This document shows positions 15,797-17,995 of a stretch of 17,995 nucleotides of DNA, one piece after another. The position numbers and the translations under genes were made by a program. Each line of letters begins with the position of its first letter. The first letter of the stretch is position 1. A model generated the notes under the pieces. It was not told the DNA's origin. It searched no databases and saw only the letters and a list, made by a program, of their open reading frames with translations. The stretch comes from G963677485 sp964519405. GTDB taxonomy: Bacteria; Armatimonadota; HRBIN16. Where the stretch lies: assembly GCA_964519405.1 (NCBI GenBank), contig CAZFLA010000067.1, positions 1 to 17,995 on the forward strand, in the 5' to 3' direction.

Positions 15797-17995
15797 ATGT
15801 CACTCATTCGTAACGTGTTATGTATGGGACTATTATTAGCGGCAGCGGTTGGCGCGCAATCCCAAACGCTTCTGGCTGGCGGCTCCGCTGGGTGGAACGG
15901 CTGGAAAGCCGACCCAGGCTGGCGGCTGGAGGTGAGGGAGCGTCCCGGTAACCCTTTCCCGGAATCACCGCATTATGAAAGCTCAGAGACCTCAACCGGC
16001 AGCTTGATTTCGCCTGCGTATCCAGTGACAGGTGAAGTGCTGCGCATCACGCTGAACGGCTGGACGGGAGCTCGCGGCGGCGGTTCGTGCGAACTGCGGG
16101 TTCTGGATGCCGACGGGAATGTGCTAAGCTCAGTAAGTCCTCCAGACCAAGACCCCTTTGCGACGGTCATTTTAGCTGTGGCCGATCAGAAGGGCAAGAC
16201 CATTCGTCTTGAGCTGCGTGACGATAGCCCAGGAACCATGTTCGCCTGGACGGGTATCGCTAAAGTGGAGATGCTGAACATGCCCAAGTCCACACATCCG
16301 CGTAATGTGGTGATGCTCAGCCCTAAAAATGATCTAGGTATATGGACGATCACCAAAGATCGGCTCACTCGGGCTTGTTTGAATACCTTGACCTGCGGTG
16401 AAAAAGAAAAGGGCTCCATATACTCACCGAAGTTTGCGTTGCATGTGCCTAAAATCCGCGTCCAGTGGCGCGGTTGGAGCGGGCGCGATGGTAAAGATGG
16501 CTTGTGCCGTATGGAGCTTCGGGATGCAGCGTCGAATAAGGTGCTGATGACCATGGCACCGCCATGCACAGACCTCGCCACATGGGCCGAAATGGATGCT
16601 GCTCAGTGGGTCGATAAAACTGTGCAGATCGTGTTCGTTGACGACCGCGGTGAGACGGGCTTCAGTTGGCTTGGTATAGATCAAATAGATGCCGGCGAAA
16701 ACATGCGTGTGAACTTCAACAGCGAGAGAAATATCTCAGGTTGGTATAGCAGAGCTGGTAAGGGCAGCAAGACGATGGTGGGCGGAGTGCCCTTCTCGGT
16801 GTCCTCGGGCAGCCTGTTCGCTGCTGATGGTAAGCGCACGCTGCCCGTCAACTTGAAGCTCAACGGATTGTATCTGCTGGGTATGACCAACAGTATCGAT
16901 GTTGGCGGGAATGTCTGGGAAGACCCTCGCGCTGTGCAGAACCGCAACTGGGTCGGCGATCTGCTTGGTCAGGTGGTCGTCAACTACACTAACGGCAAGA
17001 GTGAGGTTTACCCGATCGTGCTGGGCGAGTCGGCTTGGTGGGGCACCATGTTCACCGGCTTTCCAGACCCATATGGCAAGGATGCTCTGTTCACGAAAGC
17101 GCTAGACAACAGCTTGCGTCTATATCCCAAGGGGCCGTCTGATGTTGGCCGCTACATTGCTTATATCAAGACCAATCCTGCGCTGTCTGTCAGCAGCATC
17201 CAGATGACAGACAACACCAAGAAACCTGGTTTCCCAATGGTGTATGGCATCACGGCGGAGTTGTCTGACACCCAAGCGAAGCCCAAGGACGCGGTGATGA
17301 CGGCCTGGGAGTTTGACGCAGGGCTGAAGGGTCTGCGCTCACTGCAGCCAACCGGTGTTGATACCGCTGCTCGCAAACTAGCGTTGTCGGCGTTAATGGA
17401 CAATCTATACAACACCGTAGAGCGCGTCAAGAATGCACACGAACCGGTGATCCCAACGGGATACGATGGCCCTACTGTCAGCTTTGAAGGCACCCCGGAA
17501 GCGAGGGTGCTGACCGGTATGTTCCACCACAACATTCAAGACATGCTTGATAAGCTGGAGCCGAACGGCTTTTACAACACCTCTACGCTGAACGCGCCGT
17601 CATGGGGCGGATACCAAGGTTTTGGCACCTATCTCTCCAAATACAACAGCTATCATGGTCAGATGTGGACCCGTGACATGGGGCGAACTTTGGTGGAACT
17701 GGCTAACCTGGGTTATCCCGAAAAGGCACAGAAGAGCGTGGAATACGCATTGCTGATGAGCCGAGTATGGGAGCAGGGACCTCAACCCGGTATGGACATC
17801 CGTCAGCTTGGCCCCCTGACGATCGATGGTGTGTCACTGCCTCGGCATATCTGCCGACGGCTGAACTATCCCACTACAGTGCCGTATGAGGGATGCTTTG
17901 AGAACGATGGTCATGCACTGATTAGTTTGGCAGCCTGGAAGGTTTGGCAGCGCATACCTAACGCCGATGCCTGGTGGAAGGCGAACCACGATGAT
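15797..17995 (+). CDS. Secreted multidomain protein with duplicated beta-sandwich modules and six-hairpin-glycosidase-like region, 3'-truncated by window edge
   Basis: An open frame of 733 codons runs to the window end with no stop. The start ATG follows GGAGGT by ten bases; an in-frame ATG at 15779 overlaps that site and is less likely. Residues 1-21 form a Sec signal peptide (hydrophobic 7-19, AxA-type site at VGA/QS). Residues 68-158 and 206-298 are two related beta-sandwich modules sharing GSxxSP, a GWTG/GWSG turn, a Cys, a PPxxD stretch, an Asp-Asp pair and a W-G-I ending. A further beta-rich domain spans about 300-490, including GSLFAADGKRTLP and a YTNGKSEVYPIVLGES segment. From about 525 the protein is helical, with QMWTRDMGRTLVELANLGY (622-640) and CFENDGHALISL (700-711), which resemble (alpha/alpha)6 glycosidase hairpins. 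It is likely an extracellular or periplasmic polysaccharide-active protein. I do not recognise an exact family and the probable catalytic region is incomplete. Confidence 0.75.
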   Translation, partial: MSLIRNVLCMGLLLAAAVGAQSQTLLAGGSAGWNGWKADPGWRLEVRERPGNPFPESPHYESSETSTGSLISPAYPVTGEVLRITLNGWTGARGGGSCELRVLDADGNVLSSVSPPDQDPFATVILAVADQKGKTIRLELRDDSPGTMFAWTGIAKVEMLNMPKSTHPRNVVMLSPKNDLGIWTITKDRLTRACLNTLTCGEKEKGSIYSPKFALHVPKIRVQWRGWSGRDGKDGLCRMELRDAASNKVLMTMAPPCTDLATWAEMDAAQWVDKTVQIVFVDDRGETGFSWLGIDQIDAGENMRVNFNSERNISGWYSRAGKGSKTMVGGVPFSVSSGSLFAADGKRTLPVNLKLNGLYLLGMTNSIDVGGNVWEDPRAVQNRNWVGDLLGQVVVNYTNGKSEVYPIVLGESAWWGTMFTGFPDPYGKDALFTKALDNSLRLYPKGPSDVGRYIAYIKTNPALSVSSIQMTDNTKKPGFPMVYGITAELSDTQAKPKDAVMTAWEFDAGLKGLRSLQPTGVDTAARKLALSALMDNLYNTVERVKNAHEPVIPTGYDGPTVSFEGTPEARVLTGMFHHNIQDMLDKLEPNGFYNTSTLNAPSWGGYQGFGTYLSKYNSYHGQMWTRDMGRTLVELANLGYPEKAQKSVEYALLMSRVWEQGPQPGMDIRQLGPLTIDGVSLPRHICRRLNYPTTVPYEGCFENDGHALISLAAWKVWQRIPNADAWWKANHDD
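15998..16690 (+). repeat. Tandem homologous beta-sandwich modules within the secreted protein
   Basis: Module A (15998-16270, residues 68-158) and module B (16412-16690, residues 206-298) align by eye over about 90 residues at recurring positions: GSLISP/GSIYSP, NGWTG/RGWSG, SCELRVLDA/LCRMELRDA, SPPDQD/APPCTD, DQKGKTIRLEL/QWVDKTVQIVF, RDDSPG/VDDRGE and FAWTGI/FSWLGI. The DNA is not obviously repeated, so the duplication is old. Such modules usually bind carbohydrate or pack against a catalytic domain. Confidence 0.7.

Noticed and set aside
15797..17995. Possible frameshift or pseudogene, since several short minus-strand frames cover this region
   Set aside because: Translating the plus frame from 15797 gives 733 uninterrupted codons with coherent domains to the window edge; the minus frames are shadows.

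Overview
The window reads as chromosomal DNA of a diderm bacterium that is neither a classical proteobacterium nor a firmicute. My best guess is Armatimonadota. The guess rests on three things: a DUF5693 membrane protein next to the pyruvyltransferase CsaB, a signal-peptide-bearing beta-rich protein ending in Phe (outer-membrane style) in the same operon, and an aroF-tyrA-aroA-cmk-plsC cluster. It is an inference from gene content, not a phylogenetic result. No RNA genes, CRISPR arrays, insertion sequences or phage genes were seen.

Layout. (1) 1-1721, plus strand: the 3' part of a membrane sensor histidine kinase cut by the window edge. It converges on the next gene across a perfect hairpin terminator at 1735-1774. 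(2) 1777-4329, minus strand: a GH20 hexosaminidase-like protein with a C-terminal LamG-like lectin module and no secretion signal. (3) 10230 down to 4499, minus strand: a three-gene cell-envelope operon (DUF5693 protein, csaB, large beta-barrel-like outer membrane protein). Its junctions are a TAATG overlap and a 3-nt gap. (4) 10425-15588, plus strand: an operon for aromatic amino acid synthesis and housekeeping (aroF, tyrA, aroA, cmk, plsC, thpR). The first five genes are joined by four consecutive 4-nt ATGA overlaps. It diverges from the envelope operon across a 194-bp intergenic region. (5) 15797 to beyond 17995, plus strand: a secreted multidomain protein with two homologous beta-sandwich modules and a six-hairpin-glycosidase-like C-terminal region. 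It is open at the window edge, with 733 codons visible and no stop.

How the genes fit together. The plus operon turns PEP and erythrose-4-phosphate into DAHP (aroF), makes EPSP (aroA) and commits prephenate to tyrosine (tyrA). It also carries dCMP/CMP phosphorylation (cmk), phosphatidate synthesis (plsC) and an RNA 2',3'-cyclic phosphodiesterase (thpR). The minus operon is likely to modify or display envelope polymers: CsaB-type pyruvylation is known to create the ligand for SLH domains. The two carbohydrate-active proteins on the flanks suggest a polysaccharide- or amino-sugar-using lifestyle.

Most worth a second look: the DAHP synthase has serine at both positions expected to hold the PEP- and E4P-contacting arginines of the catalytic loop; the DUF5693-CsaB-outer membrane protein operon; and the secreted duplicated-module protein at the right edge. 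Three start codons were set by reading Shine-Dalgarno context or gene overlap (GH20 protein, aroF, plsC).
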